A stretch of 64,000 bases of DNA. Source: Kocuria sp. (lineage in GTDB: Bacteria > Actinomycetota > Actinomycetes > Actinomycetales > Micrococcaceae). The translations under genes were made by a program, and so were the position numbers. Below the pieces are notes generated by a model that was not told the origin of the DNA, did not search any database, and saw nothing but the letters and a program-made list of their open reading frames with translations. This document shows, in pieces, positions 27,781 to 36,461 of this stretch; positions within the stretch are counted from its first letter, which is position 1; each line of letters begins with the position of its first letter. The stretch lies in contig NZ_JAUNTS010000006.1 in NCBI RefSeq assembly GCF_030538595.1, forward strand, positions 62,001 through 126,000. Direction: 5' to 3'.

Positions 27781-27786
27781 GGTGCC
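27775..27786 (+). promoter_or_regulatory. Possible leaderless -10 for the alpha/beta hydrolase
   Basis: GACGAT (27775-27780) plus six bases precedes the ATG at 27787. It matches the TANNNT-N6-start layout with one mismatch; no ribosome site is present. Confidence 0.4.
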
Positions 27787-28632
27787 ATGAGTGCCAATGT
27801 TCATCTGCCTTCCGGCGTCGTTCTCCCCAGTGAAGAAGACCCGCGGGTGGCCTTCCGCATCCCGGGTACCGGACCCCAGTCCGTGGGTGTGGTGGTGATT
27901 CATGGGTTCACAGGTTCCGTCTACAGCGTGCGGGACTGGGCTTTGAGTTTCACCCCCGAGCACTCCGTGGTGGTTCCGGCGTTGCCGGGGCATCGGGAGC
28001 CCGGGTGGGAGGCGTTGGGTGCCAGCACGTGGAAGGACTGGTACCGCCACGTCCACGCATTGGTCAGTGACCTTGCCCAGTCCCACACCCGTGTGGTGGT
28101 GGCGGGTTTTTCCATGGGTGGTGCCCTGGCGCTGAGATTGGCGGAGACCATGCCGGAGGTGGTGGATGGTGTGGTGCTGGTGAATCCGGCGCTGTCCTTG
28201 CACAACCGGGCGGCACCAGCGGCTTTTGTATTGCGCCATGCGGTGACGTCCACGGGCGCTGTGGGCAGTGACGTGGCCAAGGCCGGTGTGGACGAATACG
28301 CCTATGACCGCACTCCGGTGGCGGGGGTGGCGCAGTTGAATCAGCTCATGAAGCGCACGTCACGCCATCTGGGGCAGGTCCGTGCCCCGGTGTTGGTGCT
28401 GCGTTCCCGGCAGGACCACGTGGTGTCCGACTCCTCTCACGAACGCATCATGGCCGCTTGCAGCGGCCCGGTGGAGACCATCATGTTGCCGGACAGCTAC
28501 CACGTGGCCACTTTGGATCACGATGCTCCCGTGGTGCAGGCACGTTCCCGCGCTTTTGTGGACCTGATTGGCCAGGGGAAATGTCCGATCACCGGGAAAC
28601 CGTTGGATGCCACGCGCGGTGGGTCAGCATGA
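27787..28632 (+). CDS. Alpha/beta hydrolase (carboxylesterase/lysophospholipase-like)
   Basis: Serine hydrolase of 281 residues with the oxyanion segment VVIHGFTGS, nucleophile elbow GFSMGGAL (Ser about 113), catalytic Asp in LRSRQDHVVSD and His in PDSYHVATLDHD. The pattern resembles the Est30/thermostable carboxylesterase group and monoacylglycerol lipases. The gene lies divergently from plsC and upstream of a fatty acyl-CoA synthetase, suggesting lipid turnover (inference). Its stop overlaps the next start by four bases. Confidence 0.85.
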   Translation: MSANVHLPSGVVLPSEEDPRVAFRIPGTGPQSVGVVVIHGFTGSVYSVRDWALSFTPEHSVVVPALPGHREPGWEALGASTWKDWYRHVHALVSDLAQSHTRVVVAGFSMGGALALRLAETMPEVVDGVVLVNPALSLHNRAAPAAFVLRHAVTSTGAVGSDVAKAGVDEYAYDRTPVAGVAQLNQLMKRTSRHLGQVRAPVLVLRSRQDHVVSDSSHERIMAACSGPVETIMLPDSYHVATLDHDAPVVQARSRAFVDLIGQGKCPITGKPLDATRGGSA

Positions 28633-29015
28633 GCCAGTCCCCACGTGATCCCCGTGCCGATCAGCGCGCCTGGGAAGACTTGGTCCAACGGCTCACGGAA
28701 TCTGAGGCACCGGATGACGCGGAAATCTCGGCGCCCGAAGCCCCTGACCCCGAATCCCAATTCCCCGAGCCCGACGAGGACTGGCATCCGCCGGACCCCG
28801 GTCACGTGACGGCAGGATTACGTCTTGGCACACTCGTGGCGTGGGCAGCCATTATGGTGGTCCCCGTTGTTCTGGTGATCCTGGGCTTCCTCATGGACGG
28901 GCTGCCATGGTGGTTGTGGTTCCCCGGTCTGGCCGTGGTGATTTCCTCTGTCATCACATTGCTGGGCCGATTGCCCGAACACCGTGACGACAACGACGAC
29001 GGCGCCCGAGTCTGA
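28629..29015 (+). CDS. Small two-segment membrane protein
   Basis: A 128-residue protein with an acidic, proline-rich cytoplasmic N-terminus (about 1-60) and two membrane segments (about 65-88 and 92-112), ending in an Asp/Arg tail. ATGA overlap with the hydrolase stop indicates co-translation. The layout is a common unannotated actinobacterial type found near fadD15-like genes; no function is known. Confidence 0.75.
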   Translation: MSQSPRDPRADQRAWEDLVQRLTESEAPDDAEISAPEAPDPESQFPEPDEDWHPPDPGHVTAGLRLGTLVAWAAIMVVPVVLVILGFLMDGLPWWLWFPGLAVVISSVITLLGRLPEHRDDNDDGARV

Positions 29016-29062
29016 GCAATCGCTCACCTTGCCCGTTGCCATCCAACCCCTGGGAGACCCCC

Positions 29063-31129
29063 GTGCGCCAAGCCACCATGCCGCCGATCCACCCCACCCT
29101 GAGCCAACAGCGCATCACCGATCTGCTGCAGCGCCAAGCTGATTCAGCCGCGGACCCGGTGCTGTACGAACGTCTGCCCGCGGTGGGCCCTGGTGTTCCA
29201 GTTCGGGCCTCGGAGTTCCGCCGCCAAGTCATGGCAGTGGCCAAAGGACTGGTGGCAGCGGGCCTGGAGCCGGGAGATCGGGTGGGCATCTTGGGGCGCA
29301 CCCGCTACGAATGGACCCTGGTGGATTTTGCCATCTGGTGGGCGGGATGCGTGTCAGTACCGGTTTACGATTCCTCCTCCCACGCCCAGATCGCCTGGAA
29401 CCTCACGGACTCTCAGGCCAAAGCCATCTTTGTGGAGAATCAAACCCTGGAAGATGCCGTACGCGCCACGGCTTCCGGGCTGGCTGACGGCAGTCTGGAA
29501 GGACTCGGCGAAGGCCGTGCCCCGGCTAAGTTGGAAGCCGCCGACCGGATGTGGCGTCTGGACGGCACCGGCCACAACCTGGACACAACTGGCCCTAACC
29601 TGGACACAACTGGCCCCGATCTGGAACCTACCGACCACACTCTGGAGCAGCTGATCTCCAACGGCGTGGGGGTTTCAGACCGGGAACTGGAAGCGCGGCG
29701 AACCGCGGTGGGGTTGGACCACACCGCCACCATCATCTACACCTCCGGGACCACCGGCGCCCCCAAAGGCTGCGAGCTGACCCACCGGAACTTTGTGTTC
29801 CTGTGTGAAAACGTCCAGCCGTATCTACCGGAGGTGGTGCACACCGGCGCCAAGACGGTGCTCTTCCTTCCGCTGGCTCACGTTTTTGCCCGCATGGTGG
29901 AGGTGTTGGCCGTCCACGCCGGCGTCACACTGGCCCACACCCCGGACGTGAAGAACTTGACGGCAGATCTACAGCGAGTCCAACCGTCCTTCATTCTTGC
30001 GGTACCCAGGGTGTTCGAGAAGATCCTGATTGGCGCTCGCATGCGCGCTCAGGACGGTGGCAAACTGCGCGCGGTACTGTTCCACCGGGCGGTGACCACC
30101 GGCGAGCGCTGGTCCCGGGCTCACGCCACCGGGCGGATCAGTCCAATGCTGGCTGCGCGTCACCATCTCTACGATCGCCTGGTGTACGCCAAGTTGCGGG
30201 AAGCAATGGGCGGTAACGTGCAGTGGGCCATTTCTGGCGGGGCCGCTTTGAGCGAATCTCTGGCGCATTTTTTCCACGGCATTGGCCTGTATGTGGTGGA
30301 GGGTTACGGCCTGACGGAAACCACGGCCCCGATTGCTGCCAACACCCCTGGCATCAATGCTCTGGGCACTGTGGGCCTCCCCCTTCCCGGGCACCAGATT
30401 CGCTTGGCTGACGACGGCGAAATCCTGGTCCGTGGCCCCCACGTCCTGGCGCGGTATCACGGCCGTGCGGACCTGACCCGGGAGGCCATTCACGATGGCT
30501 GGTTTGCCACGGGCGATCTGGGTGCCATGGATGAGCGCGGGTTGCTGCGGATCACTGGTCGCAAGAAGGAGATCATTGTGACCGCCGGGGGCAAGAACGT
30601 CATCCCGGAGGCCCTGGAGGGCCCCATCCGGGCCACCGCCATGGTGAGTCAGTGCATGGTGGTGGGCGAAGGCAAAAAGTTTGTGGCTGCTCTGATCACC
30701 CTGGACCCCGAGACCCTGCCCAAGCAGTTGGAGTTCCTGGGCCTGGACACCACGTTGAGCCCGGAGCAAGCTGCCCAGCATCCCACCGTGGTGGAGCACA
30801 TTCAGTCGGTTGTGGATCACGCCAACCGCAAAGTTTCCGTGGCCGAGAGCATCCGTGCTTTCACCATCCTGCCCGGAGATTTCACGGTGGATTCGGGCCA
30901 CCTGACGCCGTCGCTGAAACTGCGGCGCCCGGAGATCCTGCGCGATTACGCCCACGTTGTTGACGACCTGTACTCCCGTCCGGCACCTCCTGCCCGCACC
31001 GCGCAGGATGCTCGGGCCCGCCTGGAATCTTCCTTGGAGAACTCCATGGAGAGATTGCGGGAGCTGGCTGAGTTGCCCGTGCTGGACCGTGGTTTCAAGG
31101 ACATGAAGCAGCGGCGGGACCGAACCTGA
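29063..31129 (+). CDS. Long-chain fatty acid--CoA ligase (FadD15-like)
   Basis: AMP-forming acyl-CoA synthetase, 688 residues. Signature elements are YTSGTTGAPKG (P-loop, about 232-242), VEGYGLTETTAP, GDLGAMDERGLLRITGRKKEIIVTAGGKN and a C-terminal lid. GTG at 29063 has GGGAG six bases upstream, favouring it over an upstream TTG or a downstream ATG. An in-frame 21-bp repeat (LDTTGPN units) is inserted at about residues 170-195, before the P-loop. The product activates long-chain fatty acids for degradation or membrane lipid remodelling. Confidence 0.92.
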   Translation: MRQATMPPIHPTLSQQRITDLLQRQADSAADPVLYERLPAVGPGVPVRASEFRRQVMAVAKGLVAAGLEPGDRVGILGRTRYEWTLVDFAIWWAGCVSVPVYDSSSHAQIAWNLTDSQAKAIFVENQTLEDAVRATASGLADGSLEGLGEGRAPAKLEAADRMWRLDGTGHNLDTTGPNLDTTGPDLEPTDHTLEQLISNGVGVSDRELEARRTAVGLDHTATIIYTSGTTGAPKGCELTHRNFVFLCENVQPYLPEVVHTGAKTVLFLPLAHVFARMVEVLAVHAGVTLAHTPDVKNLTADLQRVQPSFILAVPRVFEKILIGARMRAQDGGKLRAVLFHRAVTTGERWSRAHATGRISPMLAARHHLYDRLVYAKLREAMGGNVQWAISGGAALSESLAHFFHGIGLYVVEGYGLTETTAPIAANTPGINALGTVGLPLPGHQIRLADDGEILVRGPHVLARYHGRADLTREAIHDGWFATGDLGAMDERGLLRITGRKKEIIVTAGGKNVIPEALEGPIRATAMVSQCMVVGEGKKFVAALITLDPETLPKQLEFLGLDTTLSPEQAAQHPTVVEHIQSVVDHANRKVSVAESIRAFTILPGDFTVDSGHLTPSLKLRRPEILRDYAHVVDDLYSRPAPPARTAQDARARLESSLENSMERLRELAELPVLDRGFKDMKQRRDRT
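29576..29638 (+). repeat. 21-bp in-frame tandem repeat inside the acyl-CoA ligase gene
   Basis: Units at 29576-29596 and 29597-29617 are identical except the last base; a third, 29618-29638, is degenerate. They encode NLDTTGP/NLDTTGP/DLEPTDH in a surface loop. Confidence 0.85.
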
Positions 31130-32478
31130 TGCCCGATCAGCAACCAGCATCTGCGCCGGTGCCTGCTGCCGAACTGCGCAAGGCCAGGTGGGCCACGGGT
31201 GGGTTTTTCCTGGTCAATGGCGCGGTGTACGCCAATCTCTTACCGCGTCTGCCGGAAGTCAAAGAAGCATTCGAGCTGACCAACACCCAGTTCGGTTTCC
31301 TGGTGATCGCCTTGCCCATTGGTTCGCTGCTGGCCGGGATGGCTCCCGCTCCGTTGTTGCGCAGGTTTGGCTCCGCCAAGGTGGCGGGCATCGGGTCTGC
31401 GTTACTGGCAATGGTGGTGGCCTCGGCAAGTGTCAGCGTGGCGCTGGCCGGCACGGGAGCCGGCTCCTCCGCTGACCCCTCGTCCGCAGCTGTGCCCGTG
31501 GTGGCACTGGTGGTGGCCTATGTTCTGGCCATGCTGTTGGCGGGAACTGCGGACGCCGTTGTGGACACCGCGCAGAACGCCCAGGCCATCGACATTCAGA
31601 AGGCCATGGGGCGCTCGATCCTCAACTCCATGCACGCGCTGTGGAGTCTTGGCGCCATGGTGGGCGGAGTCATGGGTTCCACCGCGGCTGCCCTGGAGCT
31701 TCCGCTGCCCCTCCATCTGACCGTCAGCGGGGTGATTTTTGCCGCCGTGGCTCTGATCGCCCAGCGCTTTGCCTTGACCCGGAATCAGGTGGAGCAACTG
31801 CGCACGGCCCGGCTGAACCCCGCTTTGAGTTCTCCGGAGCCGACGACGCCGGAGCGCGCCACCTCCGCGAACTCAATTCCGGGCGCTACCTCCCCCGGCA
31901 CCTCCACGAGCACCAGACGTGCCCTGGCGCTGGTGGTACTGATTTCCACCATTGCCATCTCCGGTTCCATGGTGGAGGACCTGGGCATGAACTGGTCCAC
32001 CCTGTTCCTGGCCCGGATTTTGGACACCCCCGCCGGTCTGGCAGGAATGGGCCTGGTGGCGCTGATGGCGGCACAGTTCATCGGCCGTCTCCTGGGCGAC
32101 ACCATGACCAATCGACATGGCCGAATCTGGATGACCCGATTTGGCGGAAGTCTGGCCGCAACGGGGCTGGCTGTGGTGGCCCTGGCCCCGTCCCCCGCCG
32201 TGGCCATTGCAGGATTTGCCGTGGCCGGCTTTGGAAGTGCCACCCTGGTGCCCTCGGCCTTTCACGCCGCGGATTCCGTGCCCGGGCTCAAACCCGGAAC
32301 GGGCCTGACCTTGGCAGGCTGGCTACTGCGGGTGGCGTTCCTGACCGTTTCGCCATTCGTGGGTTTCACCTCGGACATCCTGGGCTTGCGCGTGGCCATT
32401 CTGGCCGTACCCGTGGTGGCGATCTTTGCCATTGTGGTGGCTGGGGTTCTCAAGGAACGCGACCCCCACCAGTCCTGA
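31129..32478 (+). CDS. Major facilitator superfamily transporter
   Basis: A 449-residue, roughly 12-segment MFS permease; the ATG shares one base with the upstream TGA (TGATG). The N-terminal region LPRLPEVKEAFELTNTQFG resembles the YbjJ-like MFS group, and a hydrophilic central loop (about 225-265, Thr/Ser/Pro rich) separates the halves. Substrate unknown. Co-transcription with the acyl-CoA ligase is suggested by the overlap. Confidence 0.85.
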   Translation: MPDQQPASAPVPAAELRKARWATGGFFLVNGAVYANLLPRLPEVKEAFELTNTQFGFLVIALPIGSLLAGMAPAPLLRRFGSAKVAGIGSALLAMVVASASVSVALAGTGAGSSADPSSAAVPVVALVVAYVLAMLLAGTADAVVDTAQNAQAIDIQKAMGRSILNSMHALWSLGAMVGGVMGSTAAALELPLPLHLTVSGVIFAAVALIAQRFALTRNQVEQLRTARLNPALSSPEPTTPERATSANSIPGATSPGTSTSTRRALALVVLISTIAISGSMVEDLGMNWSTLFLARILDTPAGLAGMGLVALMAAQFIGRLLGDTMTNRHGRIWMTRFGGSLAATGLAVVALAPSPAVAIAGFAVAGFGSATLVPSAFHAADSVPGLKPGTGLTLAGWLLRVAFLTVSPFVGFTSDILGLRVAILAVPVVAIFAIVVAGVLKERDPHQS

Positions 32479-32496
32479 TCGCACCTCACTGAGACC

Positions 32497-32522
32497 GGTC
32501 CCAGTTGGAATCGCCTGGGACC
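32497..32522. terminator. Terminator between MFS and mtr genes
   Basis: Perfect eight-base arms (32497-32504, 32515-32522) with a ten-base loop between convergent genes. Confidence 0.65.
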
Positions 32523-32544
32523 AGTCCTGGTCAGGATCACATCA

Positions 32545-33972
32545 TCAGTCCTGGGCTTGGATGTCCAGGCCCAGCAGCGCGTTCTCCACGACCTCTGCCA
32601 GCGACGGGTGAATCCAGTACTGCCCGCGCGCCATCCGGTGCGCCTCCAGCCCAAAGCTCATGGCCTGGATCAGCGGTTGGATCAGCATGGAGGCGTGGGG
32701 ACCAATCAGATGGGCTCCCAGGAGTTGCCCCGTGGAGCGATCAGCAATGAGCTTGCAGATACCCGTTTGATCCTCCATGGCCCAGCCATAAGCCACATCC
32801 CCAAAGGCTTGAGACTTCACCGTGATCTGGGTGTTGTGTCCTGCAGCCCAGTCCCGGGCCTGTTCCTCGGTCATGCCGACCGTGGCGATTTCCGGGTGGG
32901 TGAAGACCGCCGCAGGAATGTGGCGGTGGTCTGAGACGTGAAGGTCTTGCGGGTGCATCACATTGTGTGCCACCACGCGGGCTTCCTGGTTGGCCACGTG
33001 TTTCAGCTGCGCCGGGGAGCAGATGTCCCCCAGTGCCCACAGCCCATCCAGAACCTTGCCGTCAGCGTCCAGGACGCGCTGGTATTGATCCACCCGTAGG
33101 AGCTGCGTCTGCGGATCAATGCCCAAGCCCGCAGCGGAGGGATTCAACAAGTCCGTATTGGGCCGCCGCCCCGTTGCCATCAGCACCACATCGGCCACGT
33201 CCTCACGAGTATCCGCAGCGTGAGTGGCCGTGGAGACCACGGTGACCGAACCGTCGTCGTTGGGCACAATGCGCTCCGGGGACCAGTCCATGGCCAGCTC
33301 CCACTGCTGTTCAGCACATTCCCGGAAACGCTGCGCAATCTGGGCATCCTGCCCGCGCAGCAGGCGCTCGGAACGGTTCAACTGGGTGACCTGCGACCCC
33401 AAACCGTGAAAAATGTGGGCAAACTCAGCGGCAATGTAACCACCGCCCACAATGACCACGCGCTGGGGCAGCTGCGGGATACGCATGACCGTGTCAGAGG
33501 TGTGGACCCGGTCCAGATCAATGCCAGGAATCTGGGGAACGGTCACCCGGGAACCAGAGGCGATCACAATGGTGGGGGCACTCAGCTGCTCCCCGGAGGC
33601 GGTCTCCAAGATCTTGGGACCCACAAAGTGGGCATACTCCTGGAAAACCGTCACCCGGGCCAGCGACTTCCGGTACTCCAGACCACCCTGGGAAATGGCG
33701 TCAATGCGACCAAAAATCCGGTCCCGGATGGCAGGCCAGTCCACGTCCTGGGAGTCGACGTCGATCTTCACGCCCAGTCTCTGTAGTTCACGGGCCGATT
33801 GACTGATTTCTGCGGGGTACACGTACATCTTGGTGGGAATGCACCCCACGTTCAGGCAGGTACCGCCAAAAGTTCCGCCATCAATGATGGCCACATCCAA
33901 AGCGTCGTACTCGGGGCCCAACAGGGAATTGCCGGAACCGGAACCAATGATGATCACGTCAAAACTGCGCAT
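32545..33972 (-). CDS. mtr: Mycothione reductase
   Basis: Flavoprotein disulfide reductase (475 residues) reducing mycothiol disulfide with NADPH, maintaining the cytosolic thiol pool. The redox pair is C39-LNVG-C44 in GGTCLNVGCIPTKMYVY, which closely matches Mtr; FAD-binding IIIGSGSGN is at the N-terminus, the NAD(P)-binding VVIVGGGYIAAEFAH in the middle, and the acid-base H455 is in HPSLAEVVENALLGL. The ATG at 33972 lacks a ribosome site and follows TAGGAT-N6. Its presence indicates a mycothiol-producing actinobacterium. Confidence 0.93.
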   Translation of the reverse strand: MRSFDVIIIGSGSGNSLLGPEYDALDVAIIDGGTFGGTCLNVGCIPTKMYVYPAEISQSARELQRLGVKIDVDSQDVDWPAIRDRIFGRIDAISQGGLEYRKSLARVTVFQEYAHFVGPKILETASGEQLSAPTIVIASGSRVTVPQIPGIDLDRVHTSDTVMRIPQLPQRVVIVGGGYIAAEFAHIFHGLGSQVTQLNRSERLLRGQDAQIAQRFRECAEQQWELAMDWSPERIVPNDDGSVTVVSTATHAADTREDVADVVLMATGRRPNTDLLNPSAAGLGIDPQTQLLRVDQYQRVLDADGKVLDGLWALGDICSPAQLKHVANQEARVVAHNVMHPQDLHVSDHRHIPAAVFTHPEIATVGMTEEQARDWAAGHNTQITVKSQAFGDVAYGWAMEDQTGICKLIADRSTGQLLGAHLIGPHASMLIQPLIQAMSFGLEAHRMARGQYWIHPSLAEVVENALLGLDIQAQD

Positions 33973-33984
33973 TGCACCATCCTA
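33973..33984 (-). promoter_or_regulatory. Leaderless -10 for mtr
   Basis: On the minus strand TAGGAT (33984-33979) plus six bases precedes the ATG at 33972; no Shine-Dalgarno sequence is visible. Confidence 0.6.
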
Positions 33985-34034
33985 ATTCGGCCCACACAGG
34001 CCAGGTGCAGGCCGTGATGGGGAGTCAAGCTCGT

Positions 34035-34040
34035 TAAGAT
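34035..34040 (+). promoter_or_regulatory. Possible -10 box for the parA-like gene
   Basis: TAAGAT lies about 48 bp before the GTG start and would give a leader of roughly 40 nt. No good -35 is visible. Confidence 0.35.
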
Positions 34041-34087
34041 GGCCAGCGCAACCTCTCCCTGATCCCCGAAGGACGTTGAAGGACACC

Positions 34088-34894
34088 GTGCAGATTGTCA
34101 GTATCTCCAGCCTCAAAGGCGGAGTGGGTAAGTCCTCCGTCACCTTGGGCTTGGCTTCAGCAGCCCTGCTCCAAGGCATCCGCACCCTGGTGGTGGATCT
34201 GGACCCGCATGCGGATGCTTCCACGGGTCTGGGCGTCAAAGCCCAGCCGGAGCGCAATGTGGGCAAAGTCCTGGGACGGCGCGGTAAGCCCGGCGCATTG
34301 CGCACGGTGACGGTCCCGTCTGCCTGGGTGGAGCGCGAGCGCCGCGAACATGGCCGTGACAGTCTCCGGCTGGATGTGGCGCCGGGCTCCTCCGCGTCCT
34401 CCCTTTTTGACCGTGCGCAGTACAAACGCTCCGATCTGATTCGCCTGGACCGAGCCGTGGATGGCCTGGAAACGGATTATGACCTGGTGATCATTGACTG
34501 CCCACCCAACCTGAACACGCTCACGCGCATTGCCTGGGCCGCCTCAGAAAACGTGCTGTCCGTGGCGGAGCCGTCCCTGTTCTCCGTGGCCGGCACGCAG
34601 CGCACCATGACAGCCATTGCCCAATTTGAACGGGACAGTGCCTGGGCGGTGAACTCCGGCGGAGTGATTGTGAACAAGGTTCATCCGGACTCCGTGGAAC
34701 ACCAACACCGCGTGGCAGAGCTGGAGCAGTTGTTCGGGGATCTGCTGGTGGCCCCCGTCCTGCCTGACTATCAAGTGTGGCAGCGTGCTCAGGGCGCTGC
34801 CTGGCCCATCCACCGCTGGCCGGGGGAAGACGCCGCCGAGATCGCCAGCCGCTACACCCAGATCTTGGACGGTCTGCTGGCCAAGGAGTCCTGA
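34088..34894 (+). CDS. Orphan ParA/MinD-family ATPase
   Basis: P-loop partition ATPase of 268 residues with deviant Walker A KGGVGKSS (residues about 10-17), LVVDLDPHADAST and the Walker B-like DYDLVIIDCPPN. No parB gene or parS-like cluster is nearby, so this is an orphan ParA similar to those positioning proteins or complexes on the nucleoid. GTG at 34088 is chosen (AAGGA upstream, gap four); a TTG 12 bases earlier is possible. It is convergent with a MerR gene across a perfect terminator stem. Confidence 0.85.
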   Translation: MQIVSISSLKGGVGKSSVTLGLASAALLQGIRTLVVDLDPHADASTGLGVKAQPERNVGKVLGRRGKPGALRTVTVPSAWVERERREHGRDSLRLDVAPGSSASSLFDRAQYKRSDLIRLDRAVDGLETDYDLVIIDCPPNLNTLTRIAWAASENVLSVAEPSLFSVAGTQRTMTAIAQFERDSAWAVNSGGVIVNKVHPDSVEHQHRVAELEQLFGDLLVAPVLPDYQVWQRAQGAAWPIHRWPGEDAAEIASRYTQILDGLLAKES

Positions 34895-34899
34895 CAGAG

Positions 34900-34926
34900 T
34901 CCTGACCCGGGCAGTTTGGGTCAGGA
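34900..34926. terminator. Bidirectional terminator between parA-like and merR genes
   Basis: Perfect nine-base arms TCCTGACCC/GGGTCAGGA with a nine-base loop. The right arm includes the merR stop codon. On the plus strand a T-containing segment follows. Confidence 0.8.
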
Positions 34927-35535
34927 AACGTTTTGCTGCCGGCGGGCCCGGCGCGCGGAGAGTTCATCCCCGGGGTATTCCTCGGCCTCTGCCTCACCGT
35001 TGGCTTCGGGGAGGTTAGCCAAGCTGCCTTCCACCTCACGCCACACGCGGCCCACGGCAATGCCGAAAACACCTTGACCGCCCTGGACCAGGTCGATCAC
35101 TTCCTGCTGGGAGGTGCATTCGTACACGGAGGCGCCATCGCTCATCAGGGTCAGCTGCGCCAAGTCCTCAATGCCGCGCACCCGCAGGGCCACCACGGCC
35201 GAGCGGATCTGCTGCAGTGAAACCCCCGTGTCCAGGAGGCGCTTGACGATTTTGAGCACCACGATGTCGCGGAAACTGTAGAGCCGTTGGGACCCGGAGC
35301 CTTTGGCGCCGCGCACGGTGGGTTCCACCAACTCGGTGCGGGCCCAGTAGTCCAACTGCCGGTAGGTGATACCCGTGACCTTGCAAGCCGTGGCACCGCG
35401 GTAACCAACGGTGTCATCAAGCACCTGCCGCTCGTCGTCAAAGAGCACACCCTGAGTACCCCCGGACAGGGAGGTGAACACAGGCAGTGTCAGTTCTTCG
35501 GCAAGCGGGGCATCGACGTGATCGGTGTCCTTCAC
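34921..35535 (-). CDS. MerR-family regulator (Rv1830 type)
   Basis: A 204-residue regulator with a winged-helix MerR domain VGYRGATACKVTGITYRQLDYWARTELVEP at about 43-72 (shown here only by VGYRG and QLDYWAR as key parts), then RLYSFRDIVVLKIVKRLLDTGVSLQQI. The C-terminal part has a small effector-like domain and an Arg-rich end. GTG at 35535 with GGGAGGA six bases upstream. It is the last member of the conserved garA-ftsR-DUF151-merR block. The target is unknown. Confidence 0.85.
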   Translation of the reverse strand: MKDTDHVDAPLAEELTLPVFTSLSGGTQGVLFDDERQVLDDTVGYRGATACKVTGITYRQLDYWARTELVEPTVRGAKGSGSQRLYSFRDIVVLKIVKRLLDTGVSLQQIRSAVVALRVRGIEDLAQLTLMSDGASVYECTSQQEVIDLVQGGQGVFGIAVGRVWREVEGSLANLPEANGEAEAEEYPGDELSARRARRQQNVS

Positions 35536-35862
35536 GCAGGTCCTCCCGGCTTCTGGTGCCACTGCTCAGTGCAAGGTGGCTACATGGTCTTGTGATGATG
35601 GTCCTCAACACCCCGCCCTCCACAGGGGAGCACCACCGCACTGTTGTGCAGGGCCCTGCGGACCTGGGCAACACATTTGAGGGGCATGCGGTGGGTGGCT
35701 GAAACCAACTTGGACATGACGGTAGACGGGCGGGGGGCCCGAATCAAAGACCCCGCCATATACGCGAATCGTGTCGCGGGGGCAAACCACTGATCTCAAC
35801 GGGGCGCAACCGCGGATTCATGCCGATCCACGGCCCAGACTGCCCGGGTGACGCGGTCAAGA
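35536..35862 (-). other. Gap between DUF151 and MerR genes
   Basis: A 327-bp non-coding gap. It contains nested inverted repeats CCCCGC/GCGGGG (35751-35756, 35776-35781) and CGCGA/TCGCG (35763-35767, 35774-35778), likely terminating the garA-ftsR-DUF151 transcript, and a perfect 12-base palindrome GCAGGGCCCTGC at about 35647-35658. A TTGAGG...TGTAGC pair near 35575-35605 (minus) may be the merR promoter. Confidence 0.5.
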
Positions 35863-36414
35863 TCACGTCATGAAGTCATCGGGATCCACGGTGTCCAGGA
35901 AGTCACGGAACTCTCGCAGTTTTTCTTCCGCGCCGTCGCGGCGGTCTGGGTCCGCCGCCGATCCCGAGGCACCCGTGGACTCCCGGGCATCAGGTTCACG
36001 CAATTCACCGTCCCCGGTCATGATCAGGCCTGCAGCGTCCAACACCGCATCCGAACACAGCACAGGGCAGTCCACCCTCGCCGCCAGGGCAATGGCATCC
36101 GAGGCCCGCGAGTCCACCACCGATCCATCATCGAACACCAGAGCCGCATGGAACACCGTGCCCTCCACCGTGTGAATCCGCACCTTGTCCACGCTGCGGC
36201 CAAACGTCCTTGCAACCTCCAGCAGGAGATCATGGGTCAGCGGGCGGGGAGGCTCAATGCCCTGCACGGCGAACACAATCGAGGTGGCCTCATTGGTACC
36301 CACCCAGATGGGCACATGTCTCCCACCGGCGGCCTCCCGCAAAACCACCACGGGCTGGGAGGACGGAACGTCCAGGCGCACCCCGGCAATCTCCATCAGA
36401 TGTTCGCGTTGCAT
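35863..36414 (-). CDS. DUF151 bifunctional nuclease-family protein
   Basis: A 184-residue member of the bifunctional nuclease (BFN/DUF151) family, Rv1829-like: the core runs LDVPSSQPVVVLREAAGGRHVPIWVG (key part VVLREAAGGRHVPIWVG) through SRASDAIALAARVDCPV. Plant BFN1 members have nuclease activity, but the role in actinobacteria is unclear. The C-terminal 45 residues are acidic and end EFLRDFLDTVDPDDF-like. ATG at 36414 after GAAGAAG; a second Met six codons on is possible. It sits downstream of ftsR in the same direction. Confidence 0.88.
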   Translation of the reverse strand: MQREHLMEIAGVRLDVPSSQPVVVLREAAGGRHVPIWVGTNEATSIVFAVQGIEPPRPLTHDLLLEVARTFGRSVDKVRIHTVEGTVFHAALVFDDGSVVDSRASDAIALAARVDCPVLCSDAVLDAAGLIMTGDGELREPDARESTGASGSAADPDRRDGAEEKLREFRDFLDTVDPDDFMT

Positions 36415-36461
36415 GGTTGCTTCTTCATATCCGTGCCCCGAATTGGTCGGGGAGCAAGAGG

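Noticed and set aside
34088..34894. Chromosomal partition locus with parS/origin
   Set aside because: No parB gene, no parS-like 16-bp palindromes, no dnaA/gidB neighbours; treated as orphan ParA.
35647..35658. Palindrome GCAGGGCCCTGC as regulator site
   Set aside because: A 12-bp GC-rich palindrome is not rare at this composition and has no second copy nearby.
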